A stretch of DNA of 64,000 bases, from positions 310,001 through 374,000 of the forward strand of contig NZ_JAODIM010000039.1 in assembly GCF_025527015.1 (NCBI RefSeq), given 5' to 3'. Below, piece by piece: positions 1-8,940 of the stretch. This stretch comes from Winslowiella arboricola. Lineage in GTDB: Bacteria; Pseudomonadota; Gammaproteobacteria; Enterobacterales; Enterobacteriaceae. Below the pieces are notes generated by a model that had not been told where the DNA came from, made no database searches, and worked only from the letters and a program-made list of their open reading frames with translations. The position numbers were made by a program, and so were the translations under genes. Position 1 is the stretch's first letter; each line of letters starts with the position of its first letter.

Positions 1-1329
1 CAGTTCATCACGCTGATACCACGCCGATAATGGCGATGGCGCCATCCCCCATGCCAGCGCTTCACGGGCAATCGCCCGATCGGCGGTTCCCGGCGGCAGC
101 ACCACCACCACCGACAGCGCGCCGCGTCGCAGATCGGGAAACAGGGGAGCCAGCGCCTGGGTCATTTTTTCCAGACGATCGGCGTAGATACGCTTCATAC
201 GCCGCAGATGGCGTAAAAAATGCCCGTCACGCAGAAATTCCGCTACCGCATTATGCAGTACGAACGAGGAGGCCGGCGCCACCACGGCAGCGATATCGGC
301 AAAACGCGCGGCCTGCGCCGCTGGCACCACTACAAAGCCAAGACGTAACGAAGGACTGAGGGTTTTGCTGAAAGTACCGATATGCATTACCCGCCCGTCA
401 GTATCGAGCGATGCCAGTGCCGGCGCGGCGCGACTGCCCAGTTGTAATTCACCCAGATAATCATCTTCGACAATCCAGCGATCGTTCTCTGCTGCCCATT
501 TCAGCAATTCACTGCGGCGCGCCAGCGACAATGTCATCCCCAGCGGCGCCTGCTGACCCGCCGTCACCAGCGCAAAACTTGCCTGTGGAGCGCAGGCAAT
601 ACCTTCGCTGACCCTAATGCCCTGCTCATCCACGCTCACCGCCACCGGTTCAATCCCCACCAGTCCGAGCGCTTTACACGCCAGCAGATAGCCCGGCTCT
701 TCAATCCACGCCGGCGTACCACGGAAATTCATCGCCAGACAGATCAGCCCTAAGGCTCCGGCATAACCATTGGTGATAATGATCTGTTCCGCCTGACAAT
801 TAACGCCACGCGCCATCGCCAGATAAGCCACCAGCTCCTGGCGCAGCGCCAGACTACCGCGCGGATCAGGGTAACTGAGCGGCCGACTGACCATGGTACG
901 CGCGTGCCGCTGCACAATGCGGGACCAGACCTTAACCGGGAAAGCATCATCAGCCGGTATCCCCATCTGAAAAGTCAGCGGCGGTGCGTCAAAGTCATAG
1001 GCGATATCAGATGACGGAATGATTACCGCGTAGCTGTCCGTCAGGTTGACCGCTATCGGCGGATATTGCGCAACAAAAGTGCCGGCGGCGCCTTTCGCGA
1101 CCAGCAGCTGGCTATCGGCCAGCATATCGTAAGCGGCACGCACCGTACCGCGCGCGACACCAAGCTGTACCGCCAGATCGCGACAGGAGGGCATTCTCGC
1201 GCCGGGTTTCAACCGCCCTTCGCGAATCGCCTGGGTAATTTCACTGCGAATCTGTTCGGTTAATCCACTCCGCGCCTCGCGATTGAGGGTCAGACTGAAT
1301 GGACCACTGTTTTTATCAATTCCTGGCAC
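1..1329 (-). CDS. MocR-type (GntR/aminotransferase) regulator, C-terminus beyond left edge
   Basis: The minus-strand frame is open from about 1329 to the window edge (at least 443 codons), so the gene is 3'-partial. The product begins with a GntR winged helix (SGLTEQIRSEITQAIREGRL, then a turn with SCRDLAVQLGVARGTVRAAY) followed by a fold-type I aminotransferase-like domain. The PLP-lysine motif FSKTLSP and the motif VEDDYLGE are present. This is the MocR/PdxR architecture, in which the aminotransferase domain senses an effector. I chose GTG at 1329 because there is no ATG in frame after the upstream region and a GGA lies about 9 nt before it; the start is uncertain. It is divergent from an AhpD-like gene 72 bp away, a common regulator-target pairing. 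The effector is unknown. Confidence 0.85.
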   Translation of the reverse strand, partial: MPGIDKNSGPFSLTLNREARSGLTEQIRSEITQAIREGRLKPGARMPSCRDLAVQLGVARGTVRAAYDMLADSQLLVAKGAAGTFVAQYPPIAVNLTDSYAVIIPSSDIAYDFDAPPLTFQMGIPADDAFPVKVWSRIVQRHARTMVSRPLSYPDPRGSLALRQELVAYLAMARGVNCQAEQIIITNGYAGALGLICLAMNFRGTPAWIEEPGYLLACKALGLVGIEPVAVSVDEQGIRVSEGIACAPQASFALVTAGQQAPLGMTLSLARRSELLKWAAENDRWIVEDDYLGELQLGSRAAPALASLDTDGRVMHIGTFSKTLSPSLRLGFVVVPAAQAARFADIAAVVAPASSFVLHNAVAEFLRDGHFLRHLRRMKRIYADRLEKMTQALAPLFPDLRRGALSVVVVLPPGTADRAIAREALAWGMAPSPLSAWYQRDEL

Positions 1330-1401
1330 TTTTGCTATTCCATCACGGAGAAGAGAATACTCACAGGCTATCTCAACATTGATTATGGCAGGAGAAAGAA
1401 A

Positions 1402-1857
1402 ATGAGCGAACGTATTGATTTTTCTAAGGTTGCCCCTGCGGGTATGAAAGCCCTCGGCGGTGTTTATAGTTATGTCTCGCAAAGCGGTTTGCCACACGAA
1501 CTGGTCGAGCTGGTTTTTCTGCGCGTATCACAAATCAACGGCTGCGCTTACTGTATCGATATGCACACTAAAGCGCTGCACACTGCGGGCCTTGGCTGGG
1601 AAAAAATCGTGCTCACTCAGGTCTGGCATGAGTCGGGCACGCTGTTTAGCGCCAGAGAAAAAGCCGCGCTGGCGTGGGCGGAAAATCTGACGCTGATCGC
1701 CGAAAAAGGCGCGCCAGACAGCTTGTTTGATACCGTTGCCAATCAGTTCAGCGAAAAAGAGATCACTGACCTGACCATTACCATTGGTCTGATGAATACG
1801 TATAACCGCCTGGCAATCAGTTCAGGTAAATTGCCGGACAGCGCGCCGCGCGACTAA
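1402..1857 (+). CDS. Carboxymuconolactone decarboxylase / AhpD-like family protein
   Basis: The 151-aa protein carries the AhpD core: CxxC at C48-A-Y-C51 followed by H55 in DMHTK, with the helical context typical of AhpD-like peroxidase-type proteins. In this family the cysteine pair and histidine support thiol-dependent peroxide or disulfide chemistry; other members are true decarboxylases. There is no signal peptide, so it is cytoplasmic. A purine-rich site (GGAGAAAG) precedes the ATG. It is transcribed away from the adjacent MocR regulator and is its likely target, and it is followed by a strong terminator, so it appears monocistronic. The exact substrate cannot be told from sequence. Confidence 0.85.
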   Translation: MSERIDFSKVAPAGMKALGGVYSYVSQSGLPHELVELVFLRVSQINGCAYCIDMHTKALHTAGLGWEKIVLTQVWHESGTLFSAREKAALAWAENLTLIAEKGAPDSLFDTVANQFSEKEITDLTITIGLMNTYNRLAISSGKLPDSAPRD

Positions 1858-1883
1858 TGGTTATCAGTACCGATCTGCATCAA

Positions 1884-1917
1884 CTGCTTAGCCATCCTTT
1901 CCGGCTAAGCAGTTTTG
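1884..1917 (+). terminator. Intrinsic terminator of the AhpD-like gene
   Basis: A perfect 10-bp stem (CTGCTTAGCC / GGCTAAGCAG) with a 9-nt loop is followed directly by TTTT. It lies 27 nt after the stop codon. Confidence 0.85.
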
Positions 1918-2309
1918 TCATCCATACCACGACAAAACCGCTACGTACTGCGCAAATTGCGCCCCCCCGCCCCCACCCGCCTTTCCCACAGCAAAAACGT
2001 TGCTAATTACTGAACAGACTTTGTTAATTTTGTTAATAACGGGCCAAATGTAGTTGTCGGACTGATCGCTTCAGCAGACAATAAAGTCCACAGCCTTTTT
2101 AATCCTTAAACAAAATGTTCAAATTATCGACTGAAATGTTATATTTGCAGTCGTATGCATAACATTTTGTTAACCTGCATCATCAGAAATATTGATTTTA
2201 AGTGAGTACCCTCTTTATCGTTATGGCAATAGATTAACCGCTCGTTCAGAAGCAGGAGCTATTCCACCAGAAAAAATGTTGAGATATCAACAGTCGGAGA
2301 TGTCGCATT
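1918..2309. other. Intergenic region upstream of mqo
   Basis: About 390 bp without a gene. The first part has a C-rich run near 1960-1980, then AT-rich sequence. It holds two TTGTTAA direct repeats at 2021 and 2030 and an inverted repeat TAACA-ttt-TGTTA at 2160-2172. These are plausible mqo control sites, but I cannot assign a regulator: the 9-nt repeat offset is shorter than the roughly 11 nt usual for ArcA boxes. A GGAG lies about 10 nt before the mqo ATG. Confidence 0.4.
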
Positions 2310-3890
2310 ATGCGTAAGCCAGCAGAGGAAAAGAGCGTCGACGTACTACTGATCGGCGTGGGTGTGATGAGTGCCACCCTCGGTACTTACCTGCATGAAC
2401 TGGAACCGAATTGGTCCATTGAGATGGTCGAACGTCTTGATGGCTTAGCACAAGAGAGCTCGAACGGCTGGAATAACGCCGGAACCGGCCACTCAGCGCT
2501 GGCTGAGATGAACTACACCCCGGAAAATGAACAGGGGGGGATTGATATCGCTAAGGCGGTAGAGATTAACGAATCCTTCCAGGTTTCCCGTCAGTTCTGG
2601 GCTTATCAGGTGCAGAAAGGCGTGCTGCACAATCCGCGCAGCTTTATTAACAGCACCCCGCATATGAGCTTTGTCTGGGGTGATGACAACGTCAACTACC
2701 TGCGCAAACGCTATCAGGCGCTGCAACAAAGCACGCTGTTCCGCGGCATGGAATACTCGGAAGATAAACAGCAGATTGAGCAGTGGATCCCGCTGGTGAT
2801 GGAAGGGCGTGATCCTGAGCAGAAAGTGGCGGCGACCCGTATTCCAATTGGCACCGATGTTAACTTTGGTGAAATCACCCGCCAGCTGGTGGCATCGCTA
2901 TGCAAAAGCGACAGGTTCAATCTGCAAACCGGTCAGGAAGTGCGCCATATTCAGCGCAATGATGACGGCAGCTGGAATGTCACTCTGGCTGACCTGAAAC
3001 ATGGCGGCGCGGAACAAGTGGTGAAGGCGAAGTTTGTCTTTATCGGTGCCGGTGGCGCGGCATTGCCGCTGTTGCAGAAATCCGGGATCCCGGAAGCGAG
3101 AAACTACGCCGGCTTCCCGGTGGGCGGCGAATTCCTTGTCAGCGACAATCAGGAACTGGTGAAGCGCCATCAGGCAAAAGTGTACGGTAAAGCTTCGGTT
3201 GGCGCACCGCCGATGTCCGTTCCGCATCTGGATACCCGTGTGCTGGATGGCAAGCAGGTACTGCTGTTTGGACCTTTCGCCACCTTTTCCACCAAGTATC
3301 TGAAAAACGGCTCACTGTGGGATATGTTTGGTTCGATCACCACCTCTAACGTGATGCCAATGATGCACGTGGGTCTGAAGAATTTTGATCTGGTTAAATA
3401 CCTGGTCGGCCAGGTGATGCTGTCGGACGACGATCGTCACGCCGCATTGCAGGAGTACTTCCCGGAAGCGAAGCAGGAAGACTGGCATTTAGTGATTGCC
3501 GGGCAACGTGTGCAGATTATTCAGAAAGATGCCGAGAAGGGCGGCGTGCTGCGTCTGGGTACCGAAGTGGTCACGTCGCAGGATGGTACGATCTCCGCAC
3601 TGCTGGGCGCTTCACCTGGCGCATCCACTGCGGCGCCGATTATGCTGGAGCTGATGAAAAAAGTGTTTAAACAGCAGATCGCCACGCCAGAGTGGCAGGC
3701 GAAGCTGAAGGAGATTATCCCTTCTTACGGCCAGAAACTAAATGGCAATGTGGCGGCGACAGAAAAAGCGCTGGCGGATACCAGCCGTATTCTGCAGCTG
3801 GATTACATACCGATGACCGTCGCGGCAAATGATGACGCGCGCGCCAGCAGAGCTAAGGCAGCTTCTGCTGAGGCGGCTGCGACCTGCTAG
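2310..3890 (+). CDS. mqo: Malate:quinone oxidoreductase
   Basis: The 526-aa protein is an FAD-dependent, membrane-associated malate dehydrogenase that oxidises malate to oxaloacetate and passes electrons to quinone. The N-terminal dinucleotide fold reads [18 protein letters not shown] (residues 11-28). Family hallmarks follow, including [38 protein letters not shown] and a C-terminal [19 protein letters not shown]. Length is close to E. coli Mqo (548 aa). The start is supported by GGAG 10 nt upstream. It is a single gene between two terminator-like hairpins. No signal peptide; it acts peripherally on the inner membrane. Confidence 0.97.
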   Translation: MRKPAEEKSVDVLLIGVGVMSATLGTYLHELEPNWSIEMVERLDGLAQESSNGWNNAGTGHSALAEMNYTPENEQGGIDIAKAVEINESFQVSRQFWAYQVQKGVLHNPRSFINSTPHMSFVWGDDNVNYLRKRYQALQQSTLFRGMEYSEDKQQIEQWIPLVMEGRDPEQKVAATRIPIGTDVNFGEITRQLVASLCKSDRFNLQTGQEVRHIQRNDDGSWNVTLADLKHGGAEQVVKAKFVFIGAGGAALPLLQKSGIPEARNYAGFPVGGEFLVSDNQELVKRHQAKVYGKASVGAPPMSVPHLDTRVLDGKQVLLFGPFATFSTKYLKNGSLWDMFGSITTSNVMPMMHVGLKNFDLVKYLVGQVMLSDDDRHAALQEYFPEAKQEDWHLVIAGQRVQIIQKDAEKGGVLRLGTEVVTSQDGTISALLGASPGASTAAPIMLELMKKVFKQQIATPEWQAKLKEIIPSYGQKLNGNVAATEKALADTSRILQLDYIPMTVAANDDARASRAKAASAEAAATC

Positions 3891-3897
3891 TGTCTGA

Positions 3898-3928
3898 GAT
3901 AACGGCGACAGATTTTGCCGCCGTTATC
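3898..3928 (+). terminator. Terminator-like hairpin after mqo
   Basis: A perfect 10-bp stem, GATAACGGCG / CGCCGTTATC, with an 11-nt loop starts 8 nt after the mqo stop. It lacks a following T-tract, so it may only be a 3'-end-stabilising hairpin. Confidence 0.5.
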
Positions 3929-3956
3929 CCTGCAAAAAATTATCAGGTAAAAAGTA

Positions 3957-4262
3957 TTATTTTTGATGCAGTAACTCACGCATCATTGCTTCTCGTAAGA
4001 TCGCATTTAACCGTGTCTGATAGCCCTTACCCGGCGCCTTCAGCCATGCCAGCACATCAGCATCAATTCTGACTGAGGCATGAGCTTTTACCGGGCGATA
4101 GAACTGCCCACTGACTGCGCCTTTCCACAAAGCCTCATCAAGAGGTGGAATATCGCTGTAATCGATCTCGCTATCAGGCTTACTGGCCAGAACGTTAAGT
4201 TCCGACTCGCGTTTTGCACTCAGAGATGGCAGTTCATTGCGTTTATATCTAACCTTGCTCAT
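3957..4262 (-). CDS. brnA: BrnA-family antitoxin
   Basis: The 101-aa protein has a basic N-terminus (MSKVRYKRNELPSLSAKRE), an acidic middle (DSEIDYSDIPPLDEALWKGA) and a C-terminal ribbon-helix-helix-like part (KAHASVRIDADVLAWLKAPG, then QTRLNAILREAM), as in BrnA antitoxins. These proteins neutralise BrnT by direct binding and repress their own promoter. I prefer the ATG at 4262 over an upstream frame start at 4331, because that places it within brnT with a 14-bp overlap, the usual coupled toxin-first order, and because the extra residues do not look BrnA-like. Confidence 0.9.
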   Translation of the reverse strand: MSKVRYKRNELPSLSAKRESELNVLASKPDSEIDYSDIPPLDEALWKGAVSGQFYRPVKAHASVRIDADVLAWLKAPGKGYQTRLNAILREAMMRELLHQK

Positions 4263-4530
4263 AACGTTTCCTCTCTTTTCTGTCGGCCCTTCGTGCACTG
4301 ATAATACGAATAATCTCTGTACCGTCCTCAAATCTTGTGGTGTGAGCCACCACCATCAGCATCAATCCTTGTACCATTCCTATGGTCTGCCACCGATACT
4401 CTCCATGTTCAATACGATCCTGTATTGACAGATGGAAGGGGTCATCAAAAACGAATACTGCCTCTTCAAAACGAAGTCCATGCTTAAGGTGATTTATTTC
4501 CGCTTTAACTGAATCCCATTCAAATTCCAT
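4249..4530 (-). CDS. brnT: BrnT-family toxin (ribonuclease-type)
   Basis: The 93-aa protein begins MEFEWDSVKAEINHLKHGLR and continues with FEEAVFVFDDP and the C-terminal IIRIISARRADRKERKRYEQ. These are the BrnT signatures: W-D-x-x-K-x-x-x-N-x-x-K-H-G and R-I-I-S-A-R-x-A. BrnT is a RelE-like toxin that cleaves RNA and halts translation until BrnA binds it. It is first in a two-gene operon with brnA, downstream of a palindrome-rich promoter. The pair is intact, with all signature residues visible. Confidence 0.92.
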   Translation of the reverse strand: MEFEWDSVKAEINHLKHGLRFEEAVFVFDDPFHLSIQDRIEHGEYRWQTIGMVQGLMLMVVAHTTRFEDGTEIIRIISARRADRKERKRYEQG

Positions 4531-4570
4531 AGCTCCGCCAACTCCATAGCTCAGCCAATTTCAATGCAAA

Positions 4571-4595
4571 ATTGTATATACAATAAAGTATATAC
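4571..4595 (-). promoter_or_regulatory. Probable brnTA operator/promoter with paired palindromes
   Basis: A perfect 14-bp palindrome ATTGTATATACAAT (4571-4584) is followed by a second perfect 8-bp palindrome GTATATAC (4588-4595). The core GTATATAC therefore occurs twice, 14 bp apart, 41-65 bp upstream of brnT. TATA-rich -10-like sequence overlaps both. This fits autorepression by BrnA; binding itself is inferred. Confidence 0.55.
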
Positions 4596-4627
4596 CAAAT
4601 AAAAATCAGCCGCAATCTCCGCCCCGA

Positions 4628-5929
4628 CTACACATACCCCAGCAGTTTAAACCACAGATAATCCAGTGGCAGCAGCACCAGCGCACTGACCAGCGCCACC
4701 AGCAGACAGAGCTTTAAGCCATCGCGGGCGGGCACATTGCCTAATCCCATTGCCACCACTATCGGCGATGCCTGATAAGGTAACAGCGGCGTGGCATAGG
4801 CAAACACCTGGATCATCACTACCGTCAGCAGCGAGAAGCCCGAGGCTTCGGCAAAACTCTGCGCCATCGGTGTAAACATCGCCGGTACGCCATTCGCCGT
4901 GACAACAAAATTTAGCGCGGTGGTCACCGCATTGAGCGAAAGGAAACTGAGGAACGGACGGTCATCATGCAGCGGAGTGATCGCCAGCAGCGCGCTGGCA
5001 ATACGATTGCCAAGGTTTGATTCCACCACCACCGCCGTCACCCCGAGAATCGCTGCGACATAGATACAGGTGCGGAAATTAACCCCTTTACCAAATGCCT
5101 CGCTGGAGAGGAAGCCGATGCGCGGCAGCAGGCAGTAACAGGCGGCAGTCAGGCCGATCCAGGCCGGAGAGATACCGTGCAGGCTATCGGTCATCCACAG
5201 TAATAGCGTCAGCAACAGCACCGCTATCAGTCGCCGCTCTTCGCCACTTAGCGGCGGCATGTTTTGCTGTTCAGTAATGCGTGACGGCATCGCCGGAAAC
5301 AGTTTGCAGATACAGAGCGTCAGCAGTGCCCCTTTCAGCAATCCCACCACGGGCGTATGCAGGAACATCCATGGCATATAGCCAGGGTGCAGGCCAAAGG
5401 AGTTTTCCGCCGCGCCAGTCAGCACCAGGTTTGGCACATTAGCCGGTAAGATACTGGCTGATAGCTGGAAAGTACCAAACCCCACCGCCAGCGCAAGGCC
5501 AATCCAGCCACGACTTCCCTCATTAAGTCCGGCCTGTTTTGCCAGCGCGCCAACGATCGGCATCAGCAACGCAATACGGCCCATATTTGATGGCATCACA
5601 AACGCCAGCAGATAGCTGATCACAATCACGCCACCCACCATGCGTGGCCATGATGCGGTTAACGGCGCGGCCAGACTGCGCGCCAGCCGATCGGCAAGCC
5701 CGACTTTACGGATCGCCAGCCCCAGCACAAAACCGCTTAATACCAGCCAGAAAGCAGATGAGGCGAAACCACTAAAGACTGTTGCCGCCGGGGCGATATG
5801 CAGCAACATCGCGGCAGCAAAAAACAGTAAGGCGGTAATAAATTCCGGTAGCAGCGCCGTGGCCCATAGCAGAATAGTGACAGTCACCACCAGCGCCGTT
5901 AGCCATATTTCTGGGGAGAGAGAGGTCAA
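4628..5929 (-). CDS. SLC13-type (DASS family) anion permease
   Basis: The 433-aa protein is almost wholly hydrophobic, with about 11-12 membrane helices. Two half-repeats carry the conserved polar hairpins of divalent anion:Na+ symporters (AFVMPSNMGRIALLMPIVGALAKQAG near residue 110 and a matching NFVVTANGVPAMFTPMAQSFAEASG near 340). The family imports dicarboxylates, tricarboxylates or sulfate; the substrate cannot be assigned here. The start is a TTG at 5929, supported by AAGGAG 9 nt upstream with no in-frame ATG nearby. It is monocistronic, with no associated catabolic gene next to it. mqo nearby might hint at C4-acids, but that is weak inference. Confidence 0.85.
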   Translation of the reverse strand: MTSLSPEIWLTALVVTVTILLWATALLPEFITALLFFAAAMLLHIAPAATVFSGFASSAFWLVLSGFVLGLAIRKVGLADRLARSLAAPLTASWPRMVGGVIVISYLLAFVMPSNMGRIALLMPIVGALAKQAGLNEGSRGWIGLALAVGFGTFQLSASILPANVPNLVLTGAAENSFGLHPGYMPWMFLHTPVVGLLKGALLTLCICKLFPAMPSRITEQQNMPPLSGEERRLIAVLLLTLLLWMTDSLHGISPAWIGLTAACYCLLPRIGFLSSEAFGKGVNFRTCIYVAAILGVTAVVVESNLGNRIASALLAITPLHDDRPFLSFLSLNAVTTALNFVVTANGVPAMFTPMAQSFAEASGFSLLTVVMIQVFAYATPLLPYQASPIVVAMGLGNVPARDGLKLCLLVALVSALVLLPLDYLWFKLLGYV

Positions 5930-5953
5930 AACAGCAGGCTCCTTTGCATAATC

Positions 5954-5978
5954 GGGCAGCGAGAACGCCGCTCCTACA
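5954..5978. repeat. REP-like palindromic repeat, diverged copy
   Basis: The 25-bp segment GGGCAGCGAGAACGCC plus GCTCCTACA is closely related to the palindromes at 9800-9858, with the same core GCGAGAACGCCGC. It lies just upstream of the SLC13 gene. Confidence 0.55.
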
Positions 5979-6014
5979 ATGAATAGCCCTGCAATAATGC
6001 TCCCTATCCCGTTA

Positions 6015-6602
6015 TTACGCCATCTTCACCGCCTCAATAAACATCCACAGCGTGGTTATCACCAGCGAAATAGCCATCACGCCATTAAACAGTTTCAACT
6101 TCCACGGCACCTGCAGATGATGACGTAACCGGTCGCCCATCACCGCCCAGATCAGGATGCACGGCAGGTTCATCACCATAAAACCCAGCATTACCGCCAG
6201 CACACCACTGCTCGCGCTATACAGCAGCGCCACATTGGTTGCCATCAGCCAGGCTTTGGGATTGACCGCCTGAAACAGCGCGCCGCCGACCAGCGTCATC
6301 GGCCGCGCGTTTTCACGCATCTCCGGCGCCGAGGAGCGGAACAGTTTCCATGACAGCCACAGCAGATAGCCACAACCGAGCACGGTTAATGGCAGGCGGA
6401 TCTGGCTCATCCAGTGCAGCAACACCTCCAGCATCACCCCCGCCAGCGCCGTTTGCAGCGCGCAGCCGACTAAAATGCCAAACACCATCGGTAGTGTGCG
6501 ACGCAGACCGAAATTTACCCCGGAGGTGGCCAGCAGCAGATTATTCGGGCCGGGCGTAATCGACATTACGGTGACATAGCTGAAGAAGGATGGATCGAGC
6601 AT
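6015..6602 (-). CDS. LysE/RhtB-family amino-acid exporter
   Basis: The 195-aa integral membrane protein begins MLDPSFFSYVTVMSITPGPN and continues NLLLATSGVNFGLRRTLPMV, the N-terminal signature of LysE/RhtB exporters. It has about six membrane helices and a conserved NPKAWL motif in the third quarter. The family effluxes amino acids or small metabolites. The frame extends further upstream, but the ATG at 6602 is chosen because it begins the family's conserved N-terminus. It is divergent from a MocR regulator across a 138-bp gap containing ATTGTA repeats, so that regulator probably controls it. Confidence 0.9.
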   Translation of the reverse strand: MLDPSFFSYVTVMSITPGPNNLLLATSGVNFGLRRTLPMVFGILVGCALQTALAGVMLEVLLHWMSQIRLPLTVLGCGYLLWLSWKLFRSSAPEMRENARPMTLVGGALFQAVNPKAWLMATNVALLYSASSGVLAVMLGFMVMNLPCILIWAVMGDRLRHHLQVPWKLKLFNGVMAISLVITTLWMFIEAVKMA

Positions 6603-6680
6603 GGTGCGTACCTGCGAAGTTGTTATCAGAGCACCAGTGTAAGAAATGCTTAGCGATGGTAACAGATACACAAAACGACT

Positions 6681-6719
6681 ATTGTATTGAGTACAATCAG
6701 GTGAATATTGAAATTGTAC
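6681..6719. promoter_or_regulatory. Probable MocR operator between lysE-like and mocR-like genes
   Basis: ATTGTA (6681-6686) and TACAAT (6692-6697) form an inverted repeat, and a further ATTGTA occurs at 6713-6718 as a direct repeat 32 bp from the first. This geometry, in the middle of a divergent regulator-target intergenic region, is typical of MocR proteins. Binding is inferred. Confidence 0.5.
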
Positions 6720-6740
6720 CTGTCTGCTCAGGAGGCAATT

Positions 6741-8198
6741 GTGTCCATTATCGAACCGCAGGAAACCACGCTTTACCATCAACTGGCGGAGACCTTTGCT
6801 GCGGCGATTCATCATGGCACCTTGCCGCCGGGCAGCCGCTTACCGGCGATTCGTCGTGTCGCTGGCTCCCATCAGGTTAGCGTCAATACGGTGCTCAATG
6901 CCTGGCGTATTCTCGAAGATCGCGGCCTGATCGAAGCGCGGCCACAGTCTGGCTATTATGTGCGCGGCGTGCTGCCGTCAGTAATTAAAGCCAGTAAACA
7001 TCAGGCGCAGGTCTCCTCGCCGAGCAGTGAAAAGCTCGATCTGATCGCCACCGTTTTTGCCGCGCAAAACCATCCTGACTACATCAATATTTCACTGGCC
7101 TGCCCGCAGAACAGCGATTTCTATCCGGCGGCCAAACTCAGCCGGATTATCGCTTCCCTGCTGCGCCGTCATCCGGAGATGATTGGTCGCTATGCCCTGC
7201 CACCGGGTAGCCAGCGCCTGCGCCGGGAAGTGGCCCGACGCGCGATGGATTCCGGTATGGCGCTGGTCGCCGGGGATATCACCCTGACCCATGGCTGCAT
7301 GGAGGCGCTGCAACTGGCGCTGCGCGCGGTGACGAAACCCGGTGATTGTGTCGGGCTGGAAACCCCGACCTATTTTTATCTGTTCCCGCTGCTGGCCAGT
7401 CTGGGACTGAAATCAATCGAGATCCCCACCGACCCACAACGTGGATTATCGCTGGACGCGCTGGAAATGCTGTTAAGTGAAAAACGCATCAATGCGCTGA
7501 TTGCCATGCCTAATGTGCAGAATCCACTGGGCTGCAGTATGGCGCTGGAAGATAAAAAGCGTCTGGCCCAGCTGATGACCCGCTATCAAACGCCGCTGAT
7601 TGAGGACGGTTTATACGGTGAGTTACAGTTCTGCTGGCCGCTGGCGCCAGCGGTAAAAGCCTTTGACCGTGATGGCTGGGTGATTTACTGCTCCAGTTTT
7701 ACCAAAACCCTGGCGCCGGATTTTCGCGTCGGCTGGATTGCCGCCGGTCGTTTTAACCATCAGATCGCCCATCTGAAAGCGGTGTCATCGATGTCGGAAT
7801 CGGTGCTGCTTTCAGAAACCCTCGGTCAGTTTCTGGAATCGGGTGGCTACGATCACCATCTGCGTACCCTGCGTCGCCGCTATACCCGGCAGATGGATGA
7901 GGCGCGCGGCTTAATCGCCCGTTATTTCCCGGAGGGAACGCGCGCCACCCTGCCACAGGGCGGCTTTGTTTTTTGGGTTGAGCTGCCGGGAAATGTCGAC
8001 AGCGTTGAGCTGTTTCATCGTCTGTTACAGGAGAAGATTTGCGTTACGCCCGGCGCGCTCTACACCCTGAGTGAACGCTGTAACCACGCGCTACGCCTCT
8101 CCTGCTGTTATCCGTTTGACGAACGTTATACCTATGCGCTGAAACGCGCGGGCGCGCTGGCCTGCGAAATGAGCGGCCTGCCACCCGGCATCAGTTAA
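6741..8198 (+). CDS. MocR-type regulator with aminotransferase domain
   Basis: The product (485 aa from the chosen start) has an N-terminal GntR winged helix (YHQLAETFAAAIHHGTLPPG, then AIRRVAGSHQVSVNTVLNAW) and a full aminotransferase I/II domain. The likely PLP-binding lysine is K322 in SSFTKTLAPDFRVGW; IEDGLYGEL and AMPNVQNPLG are also present. GTG at 6741 is preferred over an ATG 33 nt upstream because AGGAGG lies 5 nt before it. It is divergent from the LysE exporter; a MocR regulator controlling a LysE-type exporter is a frequent arrangement. The effector is unknown, likely an amino compound that reacts with PLP. Confidence 0.9.
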   Translation: MSIIEPQETTLYHQLAETFAAAIHHGTLPPGSRLPAIRRVAGSHQVSVNTVLNAWRILEDRGLIEARPQSGYYVRGVLPSVIKASKHQAQVSSPSSEKLDLIATVFAAQNHPDYINISLACPQNSDFYPAAKLSRIIASLLRRHPEMIGRYALPPGSQRLRREVARRAMDSGMALVAGDITLTHGCMEALQLALRAVTKPGDCVGLETPTYFYLFPLLASLGLKSIEIPTDPQRGLSLDALEMLLSEKRINALIAMPNVQNPLGCSMALEDKKRLAQLMTRYQTPLIEDGLYGELQFCWPLAPAVKAFDRDGWVIYCSSFTKTLAPDFRVGWIAAGRFNHQIAHLKAVSSMSESVLLSETLGQFLESGGYDHHLRTLRRRYTRQMDEARGLIARYFPEGTRATLPQGGFVFWVELPGNVDSVELFHRLLQEKICVTPGALYTLSERCNHALRLSCCYPFDERYTYALKRAGALACEMSGLPPGIS

Positions 8199-8201
8199 CC
8201 C

Positions 8202-8825
8202 TCAGGGCGTGCCGTTGCGTCCCCAGGTGGCGTAACCGCTACGCTCGGTCAGGCGCTCATAATAAGCACGCACCGCGGGCAGATTCGGATGATCCAGCGG
8301 CGTTTCATACCAGCGATTAACCGACAGCCCAATCGGGATATCGGCCAGCGTGAAGTTATTGCCGGCAACATAGCGGCCGTTTTTTTCCAGCTGGCGGTTA
8401 AGAATGCCCATAGTATGCGACCAGCCTTTACAGGCAGCGGCAAGCAGGCGTGGATCCTGATGCGCTGGCGAGTTACGCACCAGTGACATAAACGCGTAAC
8501 GCCACGAGGTGTTCAGCTCAGTGGATTGCCAGTCAATCCACTGATCAACCGGCGCACGGGCGCGGGGGTTATCCGGGTAGAGCCACTCGCCGCCGTAAGC
8601 GTTCGCCAGATAGCGAATAATGGCGTTCGACTCCCACATCACAAAGTCGCCCTCCTGAATCACCGGAATCATCGCATTGGGGTTGAGCGCTAAAAATTCC
8701 GCCTGATGGGTGGATTTAAACCCTTCACCCCACTCTTCGCGGCGAAAAGCGATATCCAGTTCATCACATAACCACAAAACTTTTCGCACATTAATCGAGG
8801 ATGCTCTTCCCAGAATTTTCAGCAT
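8202..8825 (-). CDS. Glutathione S-transferase family protein
   Basis: The 207-aa protein has an N-terminal thioredoxin-like GST domain (MLKILGRASSINVRKVLWLC, with S9/S10 as catalytic candidates, and NPNAMIPVIQEGDFVMWESNAIIRYLA) and an all-helical C-terminal domain ending NNFTLADIPIGL...YYERLTERSGY. The proline-containing substrate loop (IPV) and ESNAI motif that bind glutathione are intact. Its role is presumably detoxification or a thiol-transfer step. It ends 3 nt from the convergent mocR stop and is divergent from the PhzF-like gene. Confidence 0.9.
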   Translation of the reverse strand: MLKILGRASSINVRKVLWLCDELDIAFRREEWGEGFKSTHQAEFLALNPNAMIPVIQEGDFVMWESNAIIRYLANAYGGEWLYPDNPRARAPVDQWIDWQSTELNTSWRYAFMSLVRNSPAHQDPRLLAAACKGWSHTMGILNRQLEKNGRYVAGNNFTLADIPIGLSVNRWYETPLDHPNLPAVRAYYERLTERSGYATWGRNGTP

Positions 8826-8940
8826 AATTCCGCCACTTTTCTTCAGCTATATAACTCTCATTCATAAACTCATTAGTTGACGATGGCAAACTAATCGCAG
8901 TAGTAATAGTCCCACTCCCCTGGCTGATAACGAGAATTCT

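Noticed and set aside
2021-2036. ArcA box before mqo
   Set aside because: The two TTGTTAA repeats are 9 nt apart rather than about 11, so the match is not good enough to call.
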